A stretch of 64,000 bases of DNA from CAMLIZ01 sp036231905 (GTDB taxonomy: Bacteria > Pseudomonadota > Gammaproteobacteria > Burkholderiales > Burkholderiaceae_C): NCBI RefSeq assembly GCF_036231905.1, contig NZ_JAZARE010000002.1, forward strand, positions 248,001 through 312,000. The letters are read 5' to 3'. The position numbers and the translations under genes were made by a program. The first letter of the stretch is position 1; every line of letters starts with the position of its first letter. The notes beneath the pieces are model-generated. The model worked only from the letters and a program-made list of their open reading frames with translations, searched no databases and was not told where the DNA came from. Below are positions 24,198 to 33,295 of this stretch, piece by piece.

Positions 24198-24470
24198 CAA
24201 CCCCTGAAGCTCGCGCAGGACTGCGCGTGGCGCGCCGCGAAGGCGCCACGCGCAGCCCTCGCCTCGGGCCCGGCCCACCTGCTACGGCCGGCCATGGCCG
24301 CGCTGCTGGCCGGCATGCCGCGGCCTGGCTTCGCCGCGGCGGCGTCGCGCCTGCACGGCGCGGCCAGTCTCCCTAGAATGCCTTGGCGGCGCCCCCACGG
24401 TGCGCCCGCCGGCCCAATCCCCCAACCCTGCGCGCGCTGCCTCACAAGGGCGGCCGGCCCTCCTTTTCGC
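24198..24470. other. Intergenic region before the MdlAB-type exporter
   Basis: 273 bp with no convincing gene. It contains a strong hairpin at 24221-24255 and a -10-like TAGAAT at about 24375-24380, roughly 90 nt before the exporter ATG. Confidence 0.5.
24221..24255. terminator. Strong 13-bp hairpin without U-tract
   Basis: CTGCGCGTGGCGC (24221-24233) pairs perfectly with GCGCCACGCGCAG (24243-24255) around a 9-nt loop. It sits 24 bp after the stop of the small lipoprotein gene. There is no T-run, so it may be a 3'-end stabiliser or a weak terminator. Confidence 0.5.
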
Positions 24471-26285
24471 ATGAGCCTGTACCGACTCATCGCCCAGTTC
24501 CTGCGCCGCCACTGGGCTGCGTACGCCTCGTCGGGCTTCATGCTGGCCGGCATCGCCTGCCTGATCGTCTGGGTGCCGCGCCAGATCGGCCACCTGGTGG
24601 ACGCACTGGTCACGCGCCAGCTGGGCGGCTGGGCACTGGCGCGCGAGCTGGGCCTGCTGCTGTTGGCCGGCGCGGTGATCTACTTCCTGCGCGTGGGCTG
24701 GCGGCTGCAGCTGTTTGCGGCCGCCTACCGCCTGGGCGTGGAGCTGCGCGAGCGCCTGTATGCGCGCCTGTCGCTGCAGGGGCCGCACTTCTACCAGGGG
24801 CGCCGCACCGGCGACCTGATGGCGCTGGCCACCAACGACATCGACGCGGTGGAAATGGCCGCCGGGGAAGCCATGCTGGCCGGCTTCGACGGCTCGCTGA
24901 CGCTGGTGCTGGTGGTGGCCACCATGACGCTGGGCGTGGACTGGCGCCTGGCCGCGGTGGCGCTGCTGCCCTTCCCGCTGATGGCGCTGAGCTTCTGGTG
25001 GATCTCGCGCCATGTGCACGAGGCCTGGCGCCAGTCGCTGGAGCGTTTTGGCGCGCTCAACGACCATGTGCAGGAAACGCTGTCCGGCGTGCGCACCCTG
25101 CGTGCCCTCGGGCTGGAGGCGCGCAGCGCAGCGCAGTTCTCCGAGCTCGCCACCCAGGCCTCCGACGCCAGCTTCGACGCGCAGAAGTGGGAGGCCTCGT
25201 ACGAGCCCGCCGTGGGCTTCACCCTGAGCGCGGCCACGGTGCTGACGCTGGGCGTGGGCGGCTGGCTGGTGTGGCGGCAGGAGCTCACCGTGGGCCAGCT
25301 CACCAGCTTCAGCCTCTACCTCGGCCAACTGATCTGGCCGATGTTCGCCGCCGGCTGGGTGCTCTCCCTGCTGGAGCGTGGCAAGGCGGCCTGGGGGCGG
25401 CTGCAGCCGGTGCTGGACCAAGCCTTGAGCGTGGACGACCACGGCAAGCAGGCAGAGCTCACGCCCGGCCTGCTGCGCATTCAGGATGTGCGCTTCCGCT
25501 ACCCCGGCCAGGGCCGGCCCGCCTTGGACGGCGTGAGCTTCGAGCTGCCCGCCGGCCGCACGCTGGGGCTGGTGGGGCCCACCGGAGCGGGCAAGTCGAC
25601 CCTGCTGCGGCTGCTGCTGCGGCATCACGGGCCGGAGGCCGGCCAAGTGAGCTGGAATGGCGTGGACCTGAACGACTACCGCCTGGACACCTTGCGCGGT
25701 GCCATCGCCTGGGTGCCGCAGGAAGCCTTCCTCTTCTCAGCCACGGTGGCCGAGAACATCGCGCTGGCCAAGCCTGGTGCCACCCGGCCGGAGGTGGAAG
25801 CCGCCGCCCGCCTGGCCGCCGTGCACGACGACATCCTGCGCCTGCCGCAGGGCTACGAAACGCCCGTGGGCGAACGCGGCGTCACCCTGTCGGGTGGCCA
25901 GCGCCAGCGTGTGGCGATTGCCCGCGCGCTGCTGGCCGACGCGCCGCTGCTGCTGCTCGACGACGCACTGTCGGCGGTGGACACCGACACCGAGGCGCGC
26001 ATCCTGCACCACCTCAAAGACACCCGGCAGGGCCGCACCGTCATCATCGTGAGCCATCGCCTGAGCGCGGTGGCCGATGCCGACCACACGCTGGTGCTGC
26101 GCGACGGTCACCTGGTCGAACAGGGCGACCATGCCGCGCTGCTCGCTCGCGATGGCTGGTACGCGCGGCAATGGCGCTACCAGCAGCTGGAGGCCTCGCT
26201 GGAGGCCGACACGCCGCTGCACGACGCAGGCGCTGCGCAAGCGCCGAACGTAACGCAGCGCGAGGAATCACCCCATGTCAGCTGA
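24471..26285 (+). CDS. mdlA: ABC exporter subunit, MdlA-like
   Basis: 604-aa half-transporter. The N-terminal domain has six membrane helices (about 15-300) and the ATPase domain covers about 345-580: Walker A GPTGAGKST, Q-loop VPQEAFLFS, signature LSGGQRQRVAIARAL, Walker B LLLLDDALSAVD and His-switch VSHRLS. Walker B ends LLDDA instead of LLDEA, so the catalytic Glu is replaced by Asp. This suggests a degenerate site paired with a canonical partner, as in heterodimeric exporters. It overlaps the next exporter gene by 11 bp. Export of a drug, lipid or peptide is possible, but the substrate is unknown. Confidence 0.87.
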   Translation: MSLYRLIAQFLRRHWAAYASSGFMLAGIACLIVWVPRQIGHLVDALVTRQLGGWALARELGLLLLAGAVIYFLRVGWRLQLFAAAYRLGVELRERLYARLSLQGPHFYQGRRTGDLMALATNDIDAVEMAAGEAMLAGFDGSLTLVLVVATMTLGVDWRLAAVALLPFPLMALSFWWISRHVHEAWRQSLERFGALNDHVQETLSGVRTLRALGLEARSAAQFSELATQASDASFDAQKWEASYEPAVGFTLSAATVLTLGVGGWLVWRQELTVGQLTSFSLYLGQLIWPMFAAGWVLSLLERGKAAWGRLQPVLDQALSVDDHGKQAELTPGLLRIQDVRFRYPGQGRPALDGVSFELPAGRTLGLVGPTGAGKSTLLRLLLRHHGPEAGQVSWNGVDLNDYRLDTLRGAIAWVPQEAFLFSATVAENIALAKPGATRPEVEAAARLAAVHDDILRLPQGYETPVGERGVTLSGGQRQRVAIARALLADAPLLLLDDALSAVDTDTEARILHHLKDTRQGRTVIIVSHRLSAVADADHTLVLRDGHLVEQGDHAALLARDGWYARQWRYQQLEASLEADTPLHDAGAAQAPNVTQREESPHVS

Positions 26286-28092
26286 GGCAGTCACCACCCC
26301 GGCACCCGAGCTGCCCGACAAGCAGCAGCGCCGCCGCACCCTCGGCGACGCGGCCGCCCTGCTGCTGCGCGCGGCCGCACCGGAACGCCGCCATCTGCGG
26401 TGGGGCATCTGGTGGCTGCTGGTGGCCGCCGGCCTGGAAGCGCTGGGGCCGCTGATCGGCAAGGCCTTCATCGACGGTTACCTGCTGCCGCGCCATCCGG
26501 ACATTCCGGCGATGGCAGGGCTGCTGCTGGGTGCGCTGGTGGCCGGCATGCTGGCCAGCGGCCTGCGCTACCTGCAGCTGGTGCGGCTGGCCGGGCTGGC
26601 GATGCGCTCGGTGCAGCGCATCCGGGAACGGGTGTACGGCCACATGCTGCGGCTGCCGATGAGCTTCTTCGACCGCGCGATCACCGGCCAGCTGGTGAGC
26701 CGCGTGACCAACGACACCGAGGCGGTGAAGACGCTGTACGTGCAGGTGCTGTTCGTCATGCTCGACAGCGTGATCGTGCTCACCGGCGCGCTGATCGCGA
26801 TGGCCTGGCTGGACTGGCGCCTGATGCTGATCGTGGCCGCGCTGGTGCCGGCCGTGGCCCTCATCGTCACCCTGTACCAGCGCCTCAGCGCCCCGGCCGT
26901 CACCCGCACCCGCGAGCTGCGCAGCGAGCTCAATGCACAGGTGGGCGAATCGATCGCCGGCATGGCGGTGCTGCAGGCGAGCAATGCCACCGGCCGCTTC
27001 AGCCAGCGCTTCGCCAGCACCAACGAGGCGCACTACCAGTCGCGCGAGCGCGAGCTGCGGGCCAATGCCTGGCTGCTGCGCCCGGCGCTCGATTTCCTGA
27101 ACGTGCTGCTGCTGGCGATCGTGATCGCGGTGTTCGGCACACGCTCGCAGGGCGTGGCGATGAGCGCCATCGAGGTGGGCGTGCTCTACGCCTTCATCAA
27201 CTACATCGCCCGCGTGGTGGAGCCGCTGATCCAGATCACCATGCAGTTCTCGCAGCTGCAGCAGGCCATGGTGGGCGCAGCGCGGGTGCGCACCCTGCTC
27301 AAGGAGGCCGAGACACCGCCGGCCACCTCACAGGGCCGGGTGAGCGAAGGCGCGATCAGCATCGAGCACCTGGACTTCGCCTACCAGAGCGGCCACCCGG
27401 TGCTGCACGACCTTAACCTGCAGATCGCGCCCGGCAGCTTCCACGGCATCGTGGGCCACACCGGCAGTGGCAAGACCACGCTGCTGTCGCTGCTGCTGCG
27501 CTTCTACCCCGCGCCGGCCGGAGCGATCCGCATCGACGGCACGCCGATCGACGCGATCGGCGACGAGGACTTCCGTTCGGCCATCGGGCTGGTGCCGCAG
27601 GAGCCCTTCCTGCTGGCCGCGAACGCGCGCGAGAACATCGCGATGGGGCGTGCGCTCACCCATGCGCAGATCGAAGCGGCGGCGCGGGCGGCGCACGCGC
27701 ACGACTTCATCATGGGCCTGGAGCGTGGTTACGACACGCAGCTGGGTGAAGGCGGTGCGCGGCTGTCCGTCGGGCAGAAGCAGCTGATCGCGATCGCGCG
27801 TGCGCTGGCGGGGGAACCGCGCATCCTGTTCCTCGATGAGGCCACCTCCCACATCGACTCGGAGACCGAGCAGGTGGTGCAGCGGGCGCTGACGGCCTTG
27901 CGCGGCAAGGTGACGATCGTCGCGATTGCGCATCGGTTGTCGACGATCCGGGATGCGGATCGCATCGTGGTGTTGAACCATGGGCGCATCGCCGAGCTGG
28001 GCACGCATGGGGAGCTTATGGGCCTGGCGGGGGGGCTGTATCAGCGGTTGTATCTGCTGCAGCAGCTGGAGGAGCAGGACGCGGCGGCGTGA
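26275..28092 (+). CDS. mdlB: ABC exporter subunit, MdlB-like
   Basis: 605-aa partner of the preceding half-transporter. Six membrane helices span about 50-320. The ATPase domain shows Walker A GHTGSGKTT, Q-loop VPQEPFLLA, signature LSVGQKQLIAIARAL (Val replaces the second Gly), Walker B ILFLDEATSHID and IAHRLS. The canonical Glu here complements the Asp in the upstream subunit, consistent with an asymmetric MdlAB heterodimer. The 11-bp overlap implies coupled translation. The gene ends just before the large quasi-palindrome at 28174. Confidence 0.87.
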   Translation: MSAEAVTTPAPELPDKQQRRRTLGDAAALLLRAAAPERRHLRWGIWWLLVAAGLEALGPLIGKAFIDGYLLPRHPDIPAMAGLLLGALVAGMLASGLRYLQLVRLAGLAMRSVQRIRERVYGHMLRLPMSFFDRAITGQLVSRVTNDTEAVKTLYVQVLFVMLDSVIVLTGALIAMAWLDWRLMLIVAALVPAVALIVTLYQRLSAPAVTRTRELRSELNAQVGESIAGMAVLQASNATGRFSQRFASTNEAHYQSRERELRANAWLLRPALDFLNVLLLAIVIAVFGTRSQGVAMSAIEVGVLYAFINYIARVVEPLIQITMQFSQLQQAMVGAARVRTLLKEAETPPATSQGRVSEGAISIEHLDFAYQSGHPVLHDLNLQIAPGSFHGIVGHTGSGKTTLLSLLLRFYPAPAGAIRIDGTPIDAIGDEDFRSAIGLVPQEPFLLAANARENIAMGRALTHAQIEAAARAAHAHDFIMGLERGYDTQLGEGGARLSVGQKQLIAIARALAGEPRILFLDEATSHIDSETEQVVQRALTALRGKVTIVAIAHRLSTIRDADRIVVLNHGRIAELGTHGELMGLAGGLYQRLYLLQQLEEQDAAA

Positions 28093-28704
28093 GCGCTTCG
28101 GTTTGTGCTGAGCCCACAGTGCCGGGGTGGTTCTTGGCCTTCGGCCTGGTTCGGTTTCTGGCCACTCGCGTGCAGCCCGCCGGTCGCGCCCGGCCGGCGG
28201 TCACTTCTCTTGCTGGCTCAAGAGAAGTAACCAAGAGAAGAGCCTTGGAATACGAACATCCGATCAGACTCGCTGACGCCGAATCGGGGCCCGGTTTTCG
28301 GGGAGCACGCTGACATTGCTGCAGACCCGAGGCCACTTCTCACCGGCCAGGCACATCGACGCGACCTATCACTCGACCCCTGTCCAGCCTCCGCATGCCA
28401 TGTCCGAGCGAGCGCAGCGAAGCGCCCGCACACGGAGGCTGGAAAGACGTCTAGCGCGCGGTGCACACGAGCCAGGGCACTCGTCACAAGTGGCCTCGGG
28501 TCTCTCGCGGCGTCAGTGAGTCCCCAGAAAACCGGGCCCCCTACCGGCGTGAGGGAGCGAAATCGGATGTTGGTCTTCCAGGCTCTCTTCTTTGGTTACT
28601 TTCTTCTGAGCCAGCAGAAGAAAGTGACCGCCGGCCGGGCGCGACCGGCGGGCTCTAGCGAGCAGCGCAAACCCAGCCAGCGCCGCAGGCGCAAACAAAC
28701 ACCG
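28093..28704. other. Intergenic region occupied by a large palindromic element
   Basis: 612 bp between convergent mdlB and galK. Nearly all of it, from 28174 to 28654, is an imperfect palindrome. The short open frames inside it are mirror images of each other and I do not accept them as genes. Confidence 0.7.
28174..28654. repeat. About 480-bp quasi-palindrome (paired inverted repeats)
   Basis: The left arm from 28174 matches the reverse complement of the right arm ending at 28654. The outer 141 bp (28174-28314 against 28512-28654) are strongly alike, sharing AGCCCGCCGGTCGCGCCCGG, CAACATCCGAT-like and GGGGCCCGGTTTTC-type blocks. Inner blocks also pair about the same centre near 28413: GACCCGAGGCCACTT (28324) with its complement ending at 28503, and CCAGCCTCCG (28384-28393) with CGGAGGCTGG (28433-28442). 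No transposase gene lies inside. It is either two inverted copies of a dispersed repeat or a cruciform-forming non-autonomous element. Confidence 0.8.
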
Positions 28705-29775
28705 CTAGCCGGCTGGCACCAACAACCGCCCCCGGCTCCCATACTCCGCCAGCACACGCTGGGAAACAGCAACCGCCTCGCCAGCCCGGCACAACGCCAC
28801 GCAAGCCCCGCCGAACCCCGCGCCAGTGAGCCGCGCTCCATGCACCTCCGGCTGCGCCCGCAACAACCCCACCAGCCGGTCCAGCTCCGGAATCGACACC
28901 TCGTAGTCGTCCCGCAGGCTGTCATGCGAGGCATTCATCAGCACGCCAAACTCGGCGGGCCCAATGCCGGTGATGGCGCGCAGCACACGCTCGTTCTCCG
29001 TCACCACATGGCGCGCGCGCCGGCGCATCGGCTCGGGCAGGCCCTCCACGCGGGTCACGTCGCTCACATCGCGCAAGGCCTTCACGCCCAGCGCCGCGGC
29101 CGCCGCTTCGCACTCCGCGCGGCGCTCGTTGTAGGCGCTGCCGGCCAGGGTGCGCGGCATGCCGGAATCGATGACCAGCACCTCGCTGCCCGCCGGCAGC
29201 GGCAACACCCGGCGCTCCAGCGTGCGGGTGTCCAGGAACAGCATGCTGGTGTCGTCGGCCAGGCTGGAGGCCATCTGGTCCATGATCCCGCAGTTGACGC
29301 CGGCATCCTCGATCTCGGCGCGTTGCGCCAGCTGGGCGATGCGCACATCGTCGAGTTCGCCGGTGAGCTGCAGCAGCGTGCGCAGCGCGCGCAAGGTGGC
29401 CACCTCCAGCGCGGCGCTGGAGGACAGGCCCACACCCATGGGCACGTCGGAGTCCACATGGATCTGCAGCGCCGGGATGCGCACGCCCTGGGCCTGCAGC
29501 TGGTGCAGGCAGCCATACACATAGCGGGCGAACTGGTCCTGCGGCGGCGCGGCCAGCGTGAACTCGGCCGACTCGTCCAGCTCGGCCGCATACAGGCTGA
29601 AACGCTCGCCGGGCGCTGGGCGCAGCTGCACCCGCGTGCGTTGCGGGATCGCCGTGGGCAGCACGAAGCCGTCGTTGTAGTCGGTGTGTTCGCCCAGCAG
29701 GTTCACCCGGCCGGGTGCGTCCGCGCTGGCGGCCGGCGTGCCGCCAAACACATCGCCGAAGCTCTTGCGGCTCAT
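28705..29775 (-). CDS. galK: Galactokinase
   Basis: 356-aa GHMP kinase phosphorylating galactose at C1 in the Leloir pathway. The galactokinase signature GRVNLLGEHTDYNDGFVLP lies near residue 22, the GHMP ATP-binding motif PMGVGLSSSAALEVA near 112, the catalytic Asp region GIMDQMASSL near 160, and the C-terminal TGAGFGGACVAL near 318. The length fits bacterial GalK. The start overlaps the galT stop by 4 bp. It is the last gene of a PfpI / GH2 / galT / galK operon and ends 50 bp from the large palindrome, which may act as its transcriptional boundary. Confidence 0.95.
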   Translation of the reverse strand: MSRKSFGDVFGGTPAASADAPGRVNLLGEHTDYNDGFVLPTAIPQRTRVQLRPAPGERFSLYAAELDESAEFTLAAPPQDQFARYVYGCLHQLQAQGVRIPALQIHVDSDVPMGVGLSSSAALEVATLRALRTLLQLTGELDDVRIAQLAQRAEIEDAGVNCGIMDQMASSLADDTSMLFLDTRTLERRVLPLPAGSEVLVIDSGMPRTLAGSAYNERRAECEAAAAALGVKALRDVSDVTRVEGLPEPMRRRARHVVTENERVLRAITGIGPAEFGVLMNASHDSLRDDYEVSIPELDRLVGLLRAQPEVHGARLTGAGFGGACVALCRAGEAVAVSQRVLAEYGSRGRLLVPAG

Positions 29776-30866
29776 TGCACCGCCTCGATGTCCACCTGCA
29801 CCGCCTGCAGCTCCTTGGCCTTGTCCTCCGGCAGCGCGTCCATGGCGAAAAAGCCGGCGGCCAGCTCGGTGCCGGCCAGGTACTTCAGCCGGTCAGGCGT
29901 GCGATACGGCGGATAGAACTCGGCGTGCACATGCGCCTCCGGGTGCGGCTGGCCGTCGGTGGGCGCCTGGTACCAGGCCATCAGGTAGGGGAAGGGGCGC
30001 TGCCACAGGCCGTCGTACTTCATCAACACCGTCTTGATGGCCCGCGCCAGGTCGGCGCGCTGGGCATCGTCCAGGTCGGCCAGCGTGGGCACCGGCTCGA
30101 TGGGCCCCACCCACACCTCGTACGGATAACGCGCGCATACCGGCACGAAGGCCACCGCATGCGGGCCCTGGTAGAGCAGCCGGGTGCCGTCCTGCAGCTC
30201 GCCGCGGATCAGGTCCTGCAGCGGGCCGCGGCCACGCTCGGCGTGGTAGTGCTCAGCCTGCTGCTGCATGCGCGCCGGCACCGGCGGCACCACCGGATAG
30301 GCGTAGATCTGGCCGTGCGGATGGTGCAGCGTGACGCCCACTTCGGCGCCCCGGTTCTCGAAGGGCAGCACGTACTGGATGTGCTCCAGCGCGCCCAGCT
30401 CCCGGGTGCGCTCGCCCCACACCGACAGCAGCAGCTCCAGGTGGGACAGCGGCAACTTGCCGAGCGACGAGGACGGATCCTGCGTGAACACCACCACCTC
30501 GCACTGGCCGGTGGACGGCATGGTGGGCACATGCAGCGACGGCGGGTTGTGCGCCTGCAGTGACAGCGACGGGAATCGGTTGTCGAACACCGCCACGTCC
30601 CAGTCGCCCTGCGGCACTTCGGTGGGGTTGGCCGGGTCGCGCATGGCCGCCAGGGGGTTGTATTCCGGCGGCGGCAGGAAGGTGCGGCCCTGGCGATAGG
30701 CGGCGTAGGTGATCCATTCGCCGCGCAATGGATGCCAGCGCAGGTGCGGGTTGGCGTTCAGCGGCTCGGCAAACGGGCTCGGCGCGGTGATGGCGCCATC
30801 GATCGGACGACGGCTGTACAGCCGCAGGGTTCGCCCATCCGGCTTCTTCAACTCCACACGATGCAT
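29772..30866 (-). CDS. galT: Galactose-1-phosphate uridylyltransferase
   Basis: 364-aa enzyme transferring UMP from UDP-glucose to galactose-1-phosphate. The N-terminal half has RWHPLRGEWITYAAYRQGRT, the active site HHPHGQIYAYP carries the nucleophilic His of the HPH motif, and the C-terminal half contains LAGTELAAGFFAMD. The start abuts the GH2 stop directly, and its own stop overlaps galK by 4 bp. With the upstream glycosidase this gives a path from a galactoside to glucose-1-phosphate. A galE is not in the window. Confidence 0.94.
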   Translation of the reverse strand: MHRVELKKPDGRTLRLYSRRPIDGAITAPSPFAEPLNANPHLRWHPLRGEWITYAAYRQGRTFLPPPEYNPLAAMRDPANPTEVPQGDWDVAVFDNRFPSLSLQAHNPPSLHVPTMPSTGQCEVVVFTQDPSSSLGKLPLSHLELLLSVWGERTRELGALEHIQYVLPFENRGAEVGVTLHHPHGQIYAYPVVPPVPARMQQQAEHYHAERGRGPLQDLIRGELQDGTRLLYQGPHAVAFVPVCARYPYEVWVGPIEPVPTLADLDDAQRADLARAIKTVLMKYDGLWQRPFPYLMAWYQAPTDGQPHPEAHVHAEFYPPYRTPDRLKYLAGTELAAGFFAMDALPEDKAKELQAVQVDIEAVQ

Positions 30867-32657
30867 CTAGACCCCTCCAGGAATGTAGGTGCGATTTTGC
30901 TTCGTCACCTTGGCAATCTCCTCGATCGGGATCTTGGGCGTGCGGTCGGCACACAACAGGCCGTTGGCTTCCTGGAAGGTGTCGGCGAACTGGGTGTAGC
31001 AGAAGCCCGAGAACAGCGGCGTGTGGATCACCACCTCCATCAGCTCCTTGTACATCTGGCTGAACTCTGCGTCCGTCTTGGCGCGGGTGTAGCCCCAGGT
31101 CTGCTTCACGCCCGGCTCCGGCTTCTTCACGTACGCGATGCCGCCGAATTCGGTGAGCATGATCGGCTGGCCGCGGTGCGGATAACCGTCCAGCGTGAGC
31201 ACGCGGCCGCCCGGGCGCCGCCGGTCGAACAGCTGCTGCGGCGCCGATTCGGTGCCATAGCGCTGGCGCAGGTGCTCGATGTTGGCGTCGTAGTCGTGGA
31301 TGCCGATGATGTCGGTGGCGCTCGATTCCCAGCCGTCGTTGCCGATCACCGGGCGCGTGACATCCAGCGTCTTGGTCAGGTGGTAGAGCGCCTCCACTGC
31401 GTGGCGCTGCTCGCGCACCGCGGTGAGCTCGGGCACACCCCACGACTCGTTGAACGGCACCCATACGATCACGCAGGGGTGGCTGTAGTCGCGGTCCAGC
31501 ACCTCGGTCCATTCGCGCACCGTGCGCTTGATGGCGGTGCGGGTGAAGCGGTAGGCCGAGGGCATCTCCTCCCACACCATCAGGCCCAGCTTGTCGGCCC
31601 AGTAGAGGTAACGCGGATCCTCGATCTTCTGGTGCTTGCGCACGCCGTTGAAGCCCATGGCCTTGGCGAGCTCCACGTCCTTCTTCAGTGCGTCGTCGTT
31701 GGGCGCGGCCAGCAGGGTGTCGGGCCAGTAGCCCTGGTCCAGCACCAGCCGCAGCGTGTAGGGCCGGCCGTTGAGCATGAAGCGGTCGCGCAGGATGTGC
31801 ACCGAGCGCAGCGCGGTGTAGCTCTTGAACTCGTCCAGCACCTCGTCGCCGCGCATCAGGCGGATCTCGGCATCGATGAGGGTCGGCCGCTCGGGGCTCC
31901 ACAGCAGCTCGTTGCGGTAGTCGTCGATGCCGGGGTCGGACAGCACGATGGCCCGGTCCACCTCGCCCTGGATCACCTGGTAGCGGTCGCGTGCCAGCAG
32001 GCGCTTGCCCTGGCGCAGCACGATCTCCACGCTCAAGTCCTCGTTCACATGGTCGCCCAGGATGCGGGCGGCAAACTCGATCGAGAAGCCTTCCACCTGG
32101 GGCGTCCAGCGGATCTTGTCGATGTAGGTGCGCGCCACGCGTTCGATCCACACCGTCTGCCAGATGCCGGTGGTGCGCGGGTACCAGATGGAATGCGGCT
32201 CCAGCTGCCAGTCCTGCTTGCCGCGCGGCTTGGTGAGCTCATGCGGGTCGTCCTCGGCCATCACCGTGATGCGCTGTTCGCCCGAGGGGTTGAGCACGTT
32301 GGTGATGTCGGCCCAGAACGGCGTGTGCCCGCCTTCGTGCGTGGCCACCAGCCGGTCGTTGACCCAGACCTTGGCGATGTAGTCCACCGCGCCGAAGCGC
32401 AGGATCAGGCGCTTGCCGTCGGGCACGGCGTGGAAATCGCGCTCGTACCACACAGCCTTGTGGAAGCCCCGGTCACCGACGCCACTCGCCTTGGATTCGG
32501 GCGGATACGGCACCACGATCTGGTGCGTCCATTCGGTCACGTCGGACGGCCGCTGGAAGCGCTTGTCGTCGTCTAAACAGAAGCGCCAGGGGCCGTTGAG
32601 GGATGTCCAGTCGGGCCGCTGCAGCAGCGGCCGGGGGTATGCGGCGTCCATCGTCAT
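30867..32657 (-). CDS. Glycoside hydrolase family 2 (beta-galactosidase-like)
   Basis: 596-aa GH2 enzyme. The jelly-roll sugar-binding domain is at about 10-180 (RPDWTSLNGPWRF, FHKAVWYERDF), an Ig-like domain follows to about 275, and the TIM barrel runs from about 285. The acid/base Glu is in VPFNESWG near 403 and the nucleophile Glu in MLTEFGGIAY near 505. No signal peptide is present, so it is cytoplasmic. GH2 covers beta-galactosidases, glucuronidases and mannosidases. The adjoining galT and galK favour beta-galactosidase. At 596 aa it is shorter than LacZ and closer to the UidA-sized group. It overlaps the PfpI gene by 4 bp. Confidence 0.88.
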   Translation of the reverse strand: MTMDAAYPRPLLQRPDWTSLNGPWRFCLDDDKRFQRPSDVTEWTHQIVVPYPPESKASGVGDRGFHKAVWYERDFHAVPDGKRLILRFGAVDYIAKVWVNDRLVATHEGGHTPFWADITNVLNPSGEQRITVMAEDDPHELTKPRGKQDWQLEPHSIWYPRTTGIWQTVWIERVARTYIDKIRWTPQVEGFSIEFAARILGDHVNEDLSVEIVLRQGKRLLARDRYQVIQGEVDRAIVLSDPGIDDYRNELLWSPERPTLIDAEIRLMRGDEVLDEFKSYTALRSVHILRDRFMLNGRPYTLRLVLDQGYWPDTLLAAPNDDALKKDVELAKAMGFNGVRKHQKIEDPRYLYWADKLGLMVWEEMPSAYRFTRTAIKRTVREWTEVLDRDYSHPCVIVWVPFNESWGVPELTAVREQRHAVEALYHLTKTLDVTRPVIGNDGWESSATDIIGIHDYDANIEHLRQRYGTESAPQQLFDRRRPGGRVLTLDGYPHRGQPIMLTEFGGIAYVKKPEPGVKQTWGYTRAKTDAEFSQMYKELMEVVIHTPLFSGFCYTQFADTFQEANGLLCADRTPKIPIEEIAKVTKQNRTYIPGGV

Positions 32658-33244
32658 TCGGTGATGGGCATCGGGTTGGCGGACAGCTCGGGCGCCCGCG
32701 CGAGCGCACCGATCAACTCGCGATTGAACGCCGGCAGGTCGTCCGGCTTGCGGCTGGACACCCAGTTGGTGTCCACCACCACTTCGCGGTCCACCCAGTT
32801 GCCGCCGGCATTGCGGATGTCATCCTGCAAGGAGGGCCAGCTGGTGAGCGTGCGCCCCTGCACCAGGCCGGCGGATACCAGCAGCCAGGGGCCGTGGCAG
32901 ATCACGCCGATGGGCTTGCGCGCGGCCTCGAAGGCCTGGGCAAAGCGCTGGGCCGACTCCACCATGCGCAGGCTGTCGGCGTTCATGGTGCCGCCCGGCA
33001 GCAGCAGGGCGTCGAAGTCCTCGGGGTTGGCCTTGTTCAGCGGCAGGTCCACCTCGAAGGTGTCGCCCGGCTGGTCATGGTGCATGCCGCGCAGCGGGCC
33101 GGGCTTGGGGGACACGATCACGGTTTTGGCGCCCGCGGCCTCCAGGGCCTGCCTGGGGCCGGTGAGCTCGACCTGCTCGAACAGGTCATGCACCAGGATT
33201 GCGACGGTCAGGCCGTCGAGTTGTTCATCTTGCTGTTCTGCCAT
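32654..33244 (-). CDS. DJ-1/PfpI-family protein, glyoxalase/deglycase-like
   Basis: 196-aa class I glutamine amidotransferase-fold protein. LTVAILVHDLFEQVELTGPR opens the domain, PEDFDALLLPGG lies near residue 75, and the nucleophile elbow GVICHGPWLL near 117 holds the conserved Cys-His pair. PfpI and YhbO-type members protect against glycation or have glyoxalase III activity. The start at 33244 has GGAG 7 nt upstream. It is first in the operon, and its stop overlaps the GH2 start, so it is translationally linked to galactoside breakdown. Protection against reactive sugars is an attractive but unproven reason. Confidence 0.85.
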   Translation of the reverse strand: MAEQQDEQLDGLTVAILVHDLFEQVELTGPRQALEAAGAKTVIVSPKPGPLRGMHHDQPGDTFEVDLPLNKANPEDFDALLLPGGTMNADSLRMVESAQRFAQAFEAARKPIGVICHGPWLLVSAGLVQGRTLTSWPSLQDDIRNAGGNWVDREVVVDTNWVSSRKPDDLPAFNRELIGALARAPELSANPMPITE

Positions 33245-33295
33245 CTCACGCTCCGTACGGGGGACGGTTCCTAGCGCGGCACACAGCGTGCCCGG

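Noticed and set aside
28089..28698. Several 60-110-codon open frames inside the large quasi-palindrome
   Set aside because: Frames in the two arms are mirror images of each other, which reflects the inverted repeat and not conserved proteins.
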